Shown here: positions 47,940 through 56,977 of the stretch, in pieces
Numbering within the stretch: position 1 is the first letter of the stretch
Layout: every line of letters begins with the position of its first letter
NCBI RefSeq assembly: GCF_000372725.1
Contig: NW_005198900.1
Span: 18,073-75,049, forward strand
DNA: 56,977 bases
Source: Emiliania huxleyi CCMP1516
Taxonomy: Eukaryota; Haptophyta; Isochrysidales; Noelaerhabdaceae
Direction: 5' to 3'
Position numbers and translations under genes: made by a program
The notes under the pieces: generated by a model
Seen by the model: the letters and a program-made list of their open reading frames with translations, nothing else
Told to the model about the DNA's origin: nothing
Database searches by the model: none

Positions 47940-49072
47940 ACGCGTTTGTTTCATTATAACATCGAAGGCTAAGCTCAGAAAGAAAGACTGTCGGCGGGCA
48001 CGTCGCGCCGCATGGTGGCCGCGCTGCGCCGCTCGCCGCTGGCGCGCGGTTGATCGCGGCGCCGACTCCGCGGCGGCGCCATCTCACGCAGCGGGGCGCG
48101 TCGCGTCGTCGGCGCCAAAACAGACGCAAAAGCATCAACCTTCTTCTTCTCCTTCTCTTCTCGTCTCGTCTCGTCTTGTCGCAGGCGCACACGCGCGCGA
48201 CGTGCGCACGTGTCGCCGCGTTCGCTCCGCGAAGGACGATTCGAACCGGGAGCCAGTCGGCGCAGCGGCGGCGCGCCGCGGCAAAACGCACGACGCTCAC
48301 CTCATGGAGATACTGCTGCTTTGGCACCTCCTCATATAATGCTGATTTTTTGCTGAGCGGGGCGGAGGCACGCGGGCGGCGGAGGCGGCGGCGGACGACG
48401 TCTACTACCTGGCCGTCCCCTGTGGTAGCTTAGCGATCAGGGAGGATCTACCTGTTCGGCCTCGAGGAAGCTGCTGGGGGAGAGGGGGGGAGAGAGGAGA
48501 GGAGGAGAGGGGAGAGGATGAGAAGAGGAGAGGAGAGGAGAGGAGAGAGGAGGAGAGAGGAGAGAGGAGGAGGGGGAGAGGAGAGAAGAGAGGGGGGGGG
48601 GTGAGGGAGGGAGGGAGGGAGAGAGGGAGGAGAGAGAGAGGAGAGCCTTTGAGCCTTGGCACCAGCCAGGCAGTTGATTTGGCCCTGGCACCAGCCTTGG
48701 CAGTTGAGTTGGCCTTGGCACCAGCCTTGGCGGGCGGGCACGCGGGATATGCACAGGCGCCAAGGGGCGCAGCGCCGACAATCACGGCGGTGATTGCGGC
48801 GCAGGTGGGGGGACGGGAAGTCCGTCGGCGTTGCCGGGGGCCCAAGGAAGCGCGAGGGAAAAATTCCGCCGCTGAGGGCGCTCGTGCGGCAATAGCCGGG
48901 TGGAGGGGGGAGCGTGCCGGACGGGGCGTCGTCGCGCCGTCCGACGGTCTGCTGCCCCGCGCAGCAACCGTCGGGCGACGACCCGGGGGCCAAAAACCCG
49001 GCGACGGCGGCGCTCTGGATGGGGCGTGACCTCCTGCCTCCAACCTCCTTCCTTTTTGAGCAGGTGTGACGC
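47940..49072. other. Intergenic: purine tract and tandem repeat
   Basis: A polypurine tract of G and A covers about 48476-48645. Next come three units of TTGGCACCAGCCTTGGCAGT-type repeat (48655-48735). Proline- and serine-rich frames on the minus strand are products of the tract. No gene. Confidence 0.6.
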
Positions 49073-49530
49073 CGCGCGAGCGACGCTCCGAGATCGCCCG
49101 AGATAGCGCGGCGCGGCCCCGAGATCGCCTGAGATAGCGCGAGATCGCCCGAGATCGCGCGGCGCGGCCCCGAGATCGCCCGAGATAGCGCGAGATCGCC
49201 CGAGATCGCGCGGCGCGGCCCGGGGCGGGGTGGATGGGTTGGGAGCGAGGGGGCGGAAGTGTTCAGTGCGGTAGATTGGCGAGCTCGAGGCGCGTGAGCC
49301 GGACCTGTGAGCCGGACCACCCCCTCTTGTTATCTGCGTTGTTGAGCCAGGACTCAACATACTCGGGCTTGCAATCCCAAACTGTCACTCCCCTTTCTCC
49401 CGGCCGGGGTGGGGCGCGCGCGCGGGGGCGGCGGGTGTGCGCGGGTGTGAGGGATGTCTGTGAGCCCGAGAGCGATATGCCATGTCCGCCTTTTTGTTTT
49501 CATACGGCTCTAACATCGAGAAGGCTAAGC
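49073..49530 (+). repeat. Dispersed repeat B, longest copy
   Basis: Starts with tandem GAGATCGCCCGAGATAGCGC units, then GTGGATGGGTTGGGAGCGAG, GTGAGCCGGACCTGTGAGCC, AGGACTCAACATACTCGGGC, CCAAACTGTCACTCCCCTTT, and ends near CGAGAAGGCTAAGCTCAGAA. Other copies: 38240-38500, 37000-37330 (inverted), 7190-7350 (inverted). Confidence 0.85.
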
Positions 49531-49570
49531 TCAGAAAAATCCCGACAAGTATTTTCATAACAACGGGAGA

Positions 49571-49705
49571 AAAAGAATTTTACAACAAAACTCCGTCGCA
49601 CAACACTGGGCACGGTTCCGTCCTCCCATCCCTCCCTTGGGTTGTCTGTTTTCTTTCTTTCTTTCTTTACACTGGGCACGGGACTGGCGCGCACTGGCGA
49701 AAAAG
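49571..49705 (-). repeat. Repeat H interrupted by repeat G with a 13-bp direct duplication
   Basis: Repeat H (AAAAAGAATTTTACAACAAA, CTCCGTCGCACAACACTGGG) is split by 52 bp of repeat G at 49617-49668. ACACTGGGCACGG occurs on both sides, at 49604-49616 and 49669-49681. Confidence 0.85.
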
Positions 49706-51013
49706 AACCATCTCCTCGTCTCTTTCCCACCTAGGCGGGGCGGGGGCCGGGGGGGCGGCGGGCGCGGGTGCCGGGTACGGTGTGCGGTGCGTGCAATCGT
49801 GTGTTTGGCGTCATGTTGTGTGTGCCTTCGCTTGTACTCCCTTAATGTGGGTAAACCATAGTAGCGTGCACGCTACTATGAACAGAGAAGCCCATAAAAG
49901 TCGCCGCTGCAGTCCACGACGAGCCAGCCTGCTGCCGGCTCGCACGGCAGCCTCTTCCTCTCGACCAGCCTCGACTTCCGTACAGTCAACATTTTGTCGC
50001 TGCGTGCTCGTGGCGAGCTGTGGCGGCGGTCGAAGTTGGCCCAGATTCGTCGACGAGCGCCGGACGATAGTAGTGTCTCTGTTCGCCCTGTGCATGTCAG
50101 GCCAGGCTGCAGCAGGGCACTACCACCGTGCTGCCCTGTTGCAGCCTGACTTTGCCCACTGTGCACAGCCGCCAGAGCACCACCACCGCCCGGCATCGTG
50201 TCACGGCGAGCTCCTTCTGCGCCCGCTCGCGAGGCTCTCGCGCTAGCACACTTTGGACATCTTCTGCTCGCGTTCGGCGAGCTCTTCTCCGCACTCCTGC
50301 CACGGCGCCGTCACCAGACACCTTCTGGCCGGCCTGAGCCGCGCGGGGTCGCCGGCGGGGGCAACGCGTCGACCTCTCTCTCTGGTGCACCACGGGCCGC
50401 GACGGCCTGCGAGCAGCTGGCGCGAGGAGGCAGTGTGCCGGCACAGTCGAGCCGGAGCATCGGGTTCTTGATGCTTGTGGGGTCAAGTTTGACCTTATTT
50501 GGTATAATATGCAACAATAATGCTATGCTATCTCCCGGCTTTTTGAGATATGATCCCTCAAAGTCGAATTATGGTTTACTGGTGACCATAGTAGTGTCTG
50601 GCGTGTTTGCGTTTCTTCAAACGAATCCTTTAAAGTCTCGACAATCACCAAGCTGCTTATGTGGCACCGCAGAGGCTCCCTTGGGGATGCCTGAGGCCAC
50701 CCCAACCACTCACCAAGCCTTACGTGGACGAATTCAAACCTACTTTTATGGTTTACCCACACTAAGCGAGTAACAACGAGGTCTAGCTCAAAAAGAAAGA
50801 ATTCTGGCTGCAACGTGGACACGCCCATAGCTTGGGACACTACTAGGTCACGCATGGCATCACAGAATTTTTATCTCTGGACCCCCCCCCCCCCTAACAA
50901 CCCCTTTACCACCCCTAGGGGCCGAAAAGAAACCCGGCGGCTTCAGCACAGGTCGATCCCCAAGGTCACAAAGCCCACCTCCGCCGCTGCCACACCACCC
51001 ATTTGCCGTCACG
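49706..51013. other. Intergenic with a low-GC island
   Basis: About 49880-50450 is ordinary GC-rich sequence with no convincing frame. About 50461-50800 is strikingly AT-richer than its surroundings. A partial repeat C copy (ACGTGGACACGCCCATAGCT, GGTCACGCATGGCATCACAG) is at 50815-50880, followed by poly-C. Confidence 0.55.
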
Positions 51014-52245
51014 ATGGCGTCGATCGAGTACGCAAAGAGCATGTTGGCCGTCTGGCTCGCAGGATTTGCCTTCAACCTCTGCTGGGTCTACAGGACCTCT
51101 CCGCAGGCCGACCGCTGGCGGCGGTGCCGCTTCATCTGTCGGCTGTGGCCGCAACAGACGGTGGTCGTCCTCGCCCGCTTCGCCGTGATGCGTCTCGTCA
51201 AGCTCTCGCAAGGCGTCGGCCTCGACCGGCCAGCGGTCTATTGGCCGTTCATCCTTCCGATAGGCCTCTTCGAGGCGTGGTCCGTGCAGGCGATGGCGGA
51301 CGAGTACGAGGGCCGGCCGCTCAAGCCGCTTTGCCTGCGAGCGGTGCGGACGCAGCTGAAGGTCTCGTTCCTGGAGGCGGTGGGGCTCACGGTGGGGTAC
51401 ATGATCTGGCCGTGGGTAAAAATCGATGACCCCACCGTCGAGTCGTGGCTGCATGCGCCGTGGCGCACCTTTGTTTTTGACATTGGGCTGGACGTTGGCT
51501 TCTACACCTTCCACCGCTCCTGCCACGTCAACCGCACGCTCTACCGGTGGCTGCACGCGCCGCACCACGCCGACACCGGCAAGGCGCACGGCCGGCGGCT
51601 GCTGCACCTCGACTACATCTCGGCCACATCTCGACTATCTCTTGGAGCGCTCTTGATAGGAGCACGGCCACCTGGTGGCGCACGAGACGTACGAGCTGAG
51701 CTTTTTGGAGACGGCCTCCATCCTTGGCTCGTACCTGATCGGCTTCGAGCTCATCGGCCGCGTCTACAACTACACCCTTTTCGACATCGCGCTCCTCGTC
51801 TCGTGGGCCCACCTCGTCGAGCTGCTCGGCCACACTCAAATGTCGTGGACAGTGAACGGCCACCCGCTCCGCATCATCCCGGAGCTGCTCAACCTCGACC
51901 TCAAGGTAGCGCGCACGAGATGACACGAGACGGGCCGAGACCGCCTGGCCACCGCACACGGGCCAGCTGCGAGCCTCTTCACGCCCTTTGTGCCGAGAGC
52001 AGGTGCCCGACCACACCATGCACCACACGAAGCCCCTCTCCAACTTCTCGAAGCGGCTCACGCTGCTCGACCGCCTCTTCGGCACCTATGAGCCGCCCGG
52101 CGACCTCTACGGCACTGTCTGCAAGGATGGCAAGGGCGGCGGCGAGAGCAAGCCGCGACGGAGCCACGAAGCGTACCCCGTCTCGGAGGGCGGCACGCCC
52201 CAGCGCCGCAGGGCGGACAGGGCGGGCGCGCCGCTCGAGGCGTGA
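51014..52245 (+). CDS. Fatty-acid hydroxylase / sterol desaturase family protein
   Basis: Exons 51014-51583, 51660-51905 and 52003-52245 give 352 aa. The protein is hydrophobic with several membrane spans (MLAVWLAGFAFNLCW, FILPIGLFEAW, LEAVGLTVGYMIWPW). The His clusters of this di-iron superfamily are present in order: HRSCH and HAPHH in exon 1, HETYE and HTQMSW in exon 2, DHTMHH in exon 3 completing the C-terminal HxxHH box. Such enzymes hydroxylate or desaturate lipids at the ER, as in C4 sterol oxidation or fatty-acid hydroxylation; the substrate cannot be read from sequence. Intron 1 is GC-AG and starts with a copy of exon 2 (GCGCACGGCC against GAGCACGGCC). The hydrophilic C-terminal tail is rich in K, R and G. 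Confidence 0.88.
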
Positions 52246-52746
52246 GAGGTGGGCGCGGGCGGAGAAGGGGCGGCGACGGCAGCGATTCGCGGGCGTACGC
52301 GTATATGCCAACGCGGCAAGTGCTGTAGGAATGTGCGACTCAGTCCTCCGTGCGCCGTGCGTGGGGCTGAGTCGTGAGGGGGGAGGGAGAGAGTTGTTCT
52401 CTGTTTTGTTGATGCGGGGGCGAGTGAACTCTGTGTTTTGGGTGTTACGGGAATTGTGTGCAATGTCCACTCTGAGAGAGAGATGTTCTCTTTCTGAGGG
52501 AGTTTTGTTGTAAAATTCTCTTTCTTCCACTCTGTGTGCACTGTGTGGGTTTTCAGTGTAATGTGGCTATCTTTACGTTCGGAATTCTATTCACTACTCA
52601 CACGAGCTGTGAAATACGCACTTACTTTCGGTAATTTCACGCTGATTGCAAAAGCAAACCTCCTTTGATTATAGGAAAATTCATGTTTGCGAGCCTGATT
52701 CGAAAGGAGTAGTTGAGCGGAGGACCGAGAGCGCCTCGCTGCCGCC
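52246..52746. other. Intergenic, partly AT-richer
   Basis: Holds a repeat H end (GAGGGAGTTTTGTTGTAAAA at about 52495) and an AT-richer stretch to about 52710. No gene. Confidence 0.5.
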
Positions 52747-53163
52747 ATGTGCCCGAGTTCCTCCGTACTGCTGCTCCTCCTGACACCCACCGCGGCGGCT
52801 GTCCACACGTCGCGCATCTCTCCGCTCTGCCGTCGGCTTCACGGTTGGGATGGACATTCCGAGTGGCATGGCGTGCCGAGCCGTCGCCCAGTGGCAATGC
52901 CGCCTCCCGAGGCAGTGCGCCACCCCGACGCCAGGCCTGCACACGCTCCGGCGCGGATCGCGCCTCGTGCCGCCGCTCGCGCCAGTCCGCGCATGAGGAT
53001 GCTCCTGGCCACGCCCACGATGACGCTGGCCATCGCTGGTGCGTTGCGGCGGCTGCTGCCCACGGTGGCCTTGAGCTTGTTCACTCTGATCTCCCTCTTC
53101 GTGTATGAGCTCTCGCGATCCGCGAGGCCGACGGCAGCATCCAACGTGCTACCAGCACGATAA
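52747..53163 (+). CDS. Small putative secreted or membrane protein
   Basis: 138 codons. It starts with a signal-peptide-like MCPSSSVLLLLLTPTAAAVH and has a second hydrophobic segment near the C-terminus (TVALSLFTLISLFVYEL) followed by RSARPTAASNVLPAR. No family recognised and no neighbour helps. It could be composition-driven, but the leader and the membrane helix make it worth listing. Confidence 0.35.
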   Translation: MCPSSSVLLLLLTPTAAAVHTSRISPLCRRLHGWDGHSEWHGVPSRRPVAMPPPEAVRHPDARPAHAPARIAPRAAARASPRMRMLLATPTMTLAIAGALRRLLPTVALSLFTLISLFVYELSRSARPTAASNVLPAR

Positions 53164-53973
53164 AATTTCGCTTCCGTGTGTGAAATGACGCGTCTGCACC
53201 CGAGCGGCCGCAAACGGGGTCTGACGCGTGGTGTCGCGTGCTGGTGATGCTAGTGTGTGTGTGTGCCCACACATGGTTCCCGTCCCCTCGTCGTATTTTT
53301 TGTTAGCCAAGGAGTTCGCTGGATGCTCTCCCGGTCACAAAGGCGCACACACGTTTGCCTCGGACTCTCGCCTTCTGTCGTCTCGGTGGCTCCCTGTCTC
53401 GGACTGGTTCTCTTTCCCTCGTGTGTGGTGTGCGCGACATGCACATGCACATGTGTGGAGCGGGAAGGCCTGCTCACGGGGAGGCGAGCCGACAGGACAC
53501 ACACACTCACACACACGTACCATGGACCAGACACGGACGGGCTCTCGAGGGGGGCGGGGTTGTCAGGGTCGGACGGTTTTGCTCGTCCTCGAGTTCGCTC
53601 ATTGCTGCTCCGCTGACCCGTCTCCCTCGCTCGCGGGGCCTCGCACACAGGTTTGAAAAAACAAAAAAAGCGCATTGTGGGGGTCTGCCAGCGTGGACGG
53701 CGCATAATAAGTAAGGGGGCGACGCACGAACCCCGAGGCACAGCGCGCGCCCCGGCCCGCCAGAGCGTAAATTCTTTTTCGCACAACACTGTGCCTGTGT
53801 TAGTGCCAGTGCGCGCCAGTCCCGTGCCCAGTGTTGTGCGAGGGAGTCTTCTGGTAAGATTCTTTTTCGGCCAGTTGTTGTGCGAGGGAGTTGGGTTGTA
53901 AAATTCTTTTTCGGCCCTCCGCTGTCGGTCGCCACGCCACGCCGCCGCCAGTCGTTCGCACCTCTATTCAGAC
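53164..53973. other. Intergenic with repeat H copies
   Basis: Two adjoining repeat H ends at about 53765-53925: GTAAATTCTTTTTCGCACAA, GTGCCAGTGCGCGCCAGTCC, GTTGTGCGAGGGAGTCTTCT, and again GTTGTGCGAGGGAGTTGGGT. No gene. Confidence 0.65.
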
Positions 53974-54270
53974 CATGTCTTCTCCCTCCTCGTCACCCTC
54001 CTCGCGGCTGAACCTCTTCTTCAAGGCGGTCCCGCACGACCTTCTTGATCTGGAGGGCGCGGGCACTCTCTTCGTCGCCGGGCCGACTGGCGCTGACCAT
54101 CTGGTCTTGCTCTGCGCTGGGTTCCCGGACGACCACTCCTCGCTTGCGCCGCTCGCACGGCTTAGCAACCACGGACTGGCGCGCACTGGCACTATAAGGC
54201 GCGTTGGACGGGGTGCGCATCGCGTCCGCCCAGGCGGCGAGGACGCTGTCGTGGCTCGTGGGGCCGCCGG
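53974..54270 (+). pseudogene. Alpha/beta-hydrolase-like fragment, interrupted by repeat H
   Basis: From the ATG at 53974 the frame reads SRLNLFFKAVPHDLLDLEGA, then HLVLLCAGFPDDHSSLAPLA, the early strands of an alpha/beta-hydrolase (oxyanion-side GFPDDH). At about 54168-54196 it runs into repeat H (GGACTGGCGCGCACTGGCAC). A possible next exon at about 54199-54265 reads LDGVRIASAQAARTLSWLVG. No catalytic Ser or His part follows before the next gene, so this is either a truncated gene or one whose later exons I cannot place. Confidence 0.4.
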
Positions 54271-54611
54271 GCCGGTGGTTGGTTGCTTGGTTGGTTGGTG
54301 GGTGGGCCTGTGTTGTAATTGTCGCCGAAGAAATCGATCGACTGGCATGCCCCGTCGACGCAAAAAAGAGGCACATTTTCACGCGCCGCCTTTAGAATTT
54401 TACAACTCGGCGCCCACCGGACTTTCAAGTCACAAGTGAATCCCTCGGCGCGGCCTCTCGAGTGCCCACCTTGCGCGATTTCCGCGAGGCCTGCACGCCA
54501 CCGCGCAGCCGCTGAGCAGCCACTGATTTTCACTGTGACGTGCCTGAAGCCGAGCCCGCCAGTCGCTCACTCAGCGCGCTTCCACGCAGGTTCGCCAGCG
54601 GCGAGGCGAGG
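54271..54611. other. Intergenic, no gene seen
   Basis: TTGGTTGG repeats near 54285-54302 and a partial repeat H end (AATTTTACAACTCGGCGCCC) near 54395. Nothing else. Confidence 0.45.
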
Positions 54612-55778
54612 ATGACCCACCTCAAGCCGGCTGTTGGCTCCCTCTTCGGCTTCATCGCCGTCCTGGGTGGCGGCGTGAATGCGCTTCCGGTGAGAGCGCT
54701 TCCTTGCTCGACACGAACGTTCTCCTCACATCCCCGTCACAGCTGCACCCTAGCCGACCCTGTAGCCGACCTGGTCACTTCCGTGCGTGCGCAGACGCCG
54801 ACCCCGACAGAGCGCGGGCCGCTGTTTGCTCCGATCAACCCGGTCGTCCCCGACCCGCCTAACGTGGTCGAGGACCCCAACTGGCTCATCGCCACCTCCG
54901 GCTTCTGCTCCAACCTCGACGTCGTCATGAACAACGAGCGTGACGTCGCGAACGACGATGTGCCTGGCAACATCGTCGAGCACTTTGTCGCGGACATCTC
55001 CTTCAACTACTACCCGCAGACGTCGGTCAAGTTCACCGACTTTCCGCACCACAAGGCGAACACCATCGAGGGCGACCAGGACGAGGCGGACGCGCTCGTG
55101 TCGCCCGCGTGGGACCACAGGAACATCGCGCTGCTCGAGCCGACGTCCACGTGCAGCGCCGACGAGCAGAACGAGCAGTCGTGGGGCATCTCCGTCTTCA
55201 AGGTGGAGGAGCACCTCTCCTGCACCGACGACGAGACAGCATGGGAGGGCCACCCGTGCGTGCACTTCTCCGGCTTCGTCTCGGCGGAGACGTCCAACTT
55301 TGTCAATGCCAATCAGGCACGATTCGTGTGCCAGCTTTTTGTCGACTCAGCCCAGCAGCGGTGCACCTTCTCGGGCGACAACCCGGGCTGCTTCCCGAAG
55401 ACGATGGACTGCGACGGAGGCTGCACGCATACGCTGGGTGGCCTCATCAGCGAGGCGCTCATGCCAAAGAATGACGGCGGGCGCTGGGACAATGACGACT
55501 ACGCCCAGCCGCACCCCGCCATCCACCCCAGCCCCAGCCCCAACCCCAATCCGAGCCCCAAATCGAGCCCCAAATCGAAGCCGCTGCGCCGGGAAGCAAC
55601 GCGCCATCAGGCCTCTCAGCCTGTGAAGTGCGTCAGCATGAATCCGACCGCGGTGAGCGCTGAGTGGTGTTCCGACAATTGCAACTCGGCGCCGCCGAGG
55701 ACTCCATCTACCACGTCGTCGGGCATCGCCAGTGCCTCGCAAGCCACGCCCGTCCCTCGGTGGCTGATGGTGTCATAG
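54612..55778 (+). CDS. Secreted protein with Pro/Ser/Asn-rich linker
   Basis: The ATG at 54612 opens a signal peptide (MTHLKPAVGSLFGFIAVLGG). A 105-nt GT-AG intron (54690-54794, GGTGAGAGCG ... GTGCGCAG) is likely; its length is a multiple of three, so the frame stays open without splicing. The mature region has LIATSGFCSNLDVVMNNE, VKFTDFPHHKANTIEGDQDE, HRNIALLEPTSTCSADEQNE, FVCQLFVDSAQQRC and CFPKTMDCDGGC: many Asp/Glu and paired Cys. A linker of Pro, Ser and Asn (HPSPSPNPNPSPKSSP) leads to a short Cys module (CVSMNPTAVSAEWCSDNC). This modular pattern suits an algal cell-surface or extracellular protein. The C-terminal end after about 55690 may be misread if an intron follows. No named family. 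Confidence 0.6.
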   Translation: MTHLKPAVGSLFGFIAVLGGGVNALPVRALPCSTRTFSSHPRHSCTLADPVADLVTSVRAQTPTPTERGPLFAPINPVVPDPPNVVEDPNWLIATSGFCSNLDVVMNNERDVANDDVPGNIVEHFVADISFNYYPQTSVKFTDFPHHKANTIEGDQDEADALVSPAWDHRNIALLEPTSTCSADEQNEQSWGISVFKVEEHLSCTDDETAWEGHPCVHFSGFVSAETSNFVNANQARFVCQLFVDSAQQRCTFSGDNPGCFPKTMDCDGGCTHTLGGLISEALMPKNDGGRWDNDDYAQPHPAIHPSPSPNPNPSPKSSPKSKPLRREATRHQASQPVKCVSMNPTAVSAEWCSDNCNSAPPRTPSTTSSGIASASQATPVPRWLMVS

Positions 55779-56159
55779 GCGGAGGTGGCGTCCATGTACA
55801 GCTGTAGTAGTACCGCTCCCGTCTCCCTCGCGTGCCACTGCGCAGCGGCTACCAGGCTGAGGTCGATTATTTTTTCTACGACATGGCGGCCGGGAGCCGA
55901 TTTCGCGCTGCGGCGGCCTGGTCCTCGTCGTTGCAGTCGTCACGTCGTGCCTTCTCGGCGCGAACGCCCTCTCGCCGACGGCTCGAGTTTGCCGCGAGCC
56001 TGCGCGACTTCACGCCGCACGAGGGTACTGCGGACGTCGGCGAGACAAACCTGCCGCCCTACCTCACCTCGGCGCAGCTCGACGGAGCAGGCGCCGCCTC
56101 GACGCCGCCACTGCACCGCGAGTAGCCGCCCACGTGGCACCCTCCCGCCTCTGCGCCAG

Positions 56160-56977
56160 GCCGCGGCGTCTACATGGAGACGTACGGCTGCCAGATGAAC
56201 GTGGCGGATACCGAGGTCGTGCGGTCCGTGCTGCAGGGCGCGGGCTACTCGCACGCGGCGTCGCTCTCCGGCGCGGACGTGGTGCTGCTCAACACGTGCG
56301 CGATCCGCGAGAACGCCGAGGCCAAGATCTGGGCGCGGCTGCGCGCCATACGCGCCGAGCGGCGGAAGGAGGCGGCGGGCTGGCGTGCGCGCGGCGGGTT
56401 GCGGCCAACGCGGCCTGTCGTCGGGCTGCTTGGCTGCATGGGCGAGCGGCTCAAGGGGAGGCTGCTGGAGGAGGACCAGCTGGTGGACGTCGTCTGCGGG
56501 CCGGATGCCTACCGCGCACTGCCTCGGCTGCTCGCGCAGGCGCGCGGCGGCCTGCCGTTTGCAAGCCTAGTTTGGGAAGCCAGATGTCGCAAGACTGGTG
56601 ATCGTGCCAACGCATGGGAAGCACCTCTTCACGGCTGGAGCGGCGGCTCTTCACACCTGGAGGTGTGAACAAGGCGCGCGGCGGGCAGCCGGCCCTCGAC
56701 GTCGCTCTCTCGCTTGACGAGACGTACGCTGACGTGGCGCCGGTGCGCGAGGGCAGCGACGGCATCTCCGCCTTCGTCTCGATCATGCGCGGCTGCAACA
56801 ACATGTCTCGTTTGCTCGGACAGAGGCGCGAGAGCTGTGAACGGCGCCGCTTCACACCTCGAGCGGTGAACAGGTGCTCGTACTGCATCGTGCCACACAC
56901 GCGAGGCCGCGAGCGCTCCCGCCCCTCCTCCTCAATTTGTGCCGAGGTGGCGCAGCTGGCGGCGCAGGGCTACCGCG
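56160..56977 (+). CDS. MiaB/CDK5RAP1-type tRNA methylthiotransferase (cut by window edge)
   Basis: Exons 56160-56539, 56674-56804 and 56874 onward; introns 56540-56673 (GC-AG) and 56805-56873 (GT-AG). The first exon follows an acceptor-like CTCTGCGCCAG, so the N-terminal targeting exon is upstream and unresolved (candidates in 55880-56105). UPF0004 domain: [48 protein letters not shown], giving the three Cys of the auxiliary Fe-S cluster. The radical-SAM domain starts [20 protein letters not shown]: CxxxCxxC is split by intron 2, followed by GRERSRP. The enzyme adds a methylthio group to i6A37 in tRNAs; organellar in eukaryotes. Both introns start with a copy of the next exon and end in the hairpin acceptor module. 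Confidence 0.9.

Overview
The window is nuclear DNA from a GC-rich eukaryote. Genes are split by many short introns, repeats are abundant (TG/CA microsatellites, purine tracts, dispersed repeats), and there is one assembly gap of 553 N. The isoleucyl-tRNA synthetase starts with a signal-peptide-like segment ending in SAAAFVA, which resembles the motif that targets proteins to complex red plastids. With the F-box/RCC1, RNI-LRR, RAP, GT15 and GOLD/ankyrin proteins, this fits a haptophyte such as Emiliania huxleyi. That assignment is inference; no marker gene proves it.

Layout. 1-6 kb: end of an RCC1 protein, a broken retroelement-like fragment, fragments of a membrane protein, and a lipoxygenase-like gene (-). 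6-9 kb: repeats. 8.9-16.3 kb (-): F-box/RCC1 protein, a 770-bp foldback element, an ER prolyl 4-hydroxylase-like protein and an LRR protein with a HET-like N-terminal region. 16.5-18.7 kb (+): truncated RAP protein and a PRKRIP1-like spliceosome protein. 19.3-26.2 kb (-): isoleucyl-tRNA synthetase in 24 exons. 27.5-29.1 kb (+): secreted Cys-rich protein. 30.1-31.8 kb (-): trypsin-like protease in six exons. 32-33 kb (-): unrecognised gene. 35.1-36.5 kb (+): third F-box/RCC1 gene. 38.5-42.2 kb (+): GOLD/ankyrin protein crossing the gap. 42.9-44.5 kb (-): unrecognised CxxC protein. 44.9-46.3 kb (+): GT15 mannosyltransferase. 46.8-47.7 kb (-): small zinc-ribbon protein. 47.8-51 kb: repeats. 51.0-52.2 kb (+): fatty-acid hydroxylase/sterol desaturase. 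52.7-55.8 kb (+): small secreted proteins and an alpha/beta-hydrolase fragment. 56.2 kb to the edge (+): MiaB/CDK5RAP1-type methylthiotransferase.

The genes form no operon or pathway. What links them is intron structure. When introns are placed by protein homology, the first 15-45 bases of many introns are a diverged copy of the start of the next exon, followed by a short module that ends in the acceptor AG. The donor dinucleotide therefore tracks the exon start (GT, GC or even GA). Several acceptor modules recur in unrelated genes, and some introns carry two such units in tandem. This is the signature expected of introner-like insertions, or of tandem-duplication intron gain, caught relatively young. 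It is the most interesting thing in the window.
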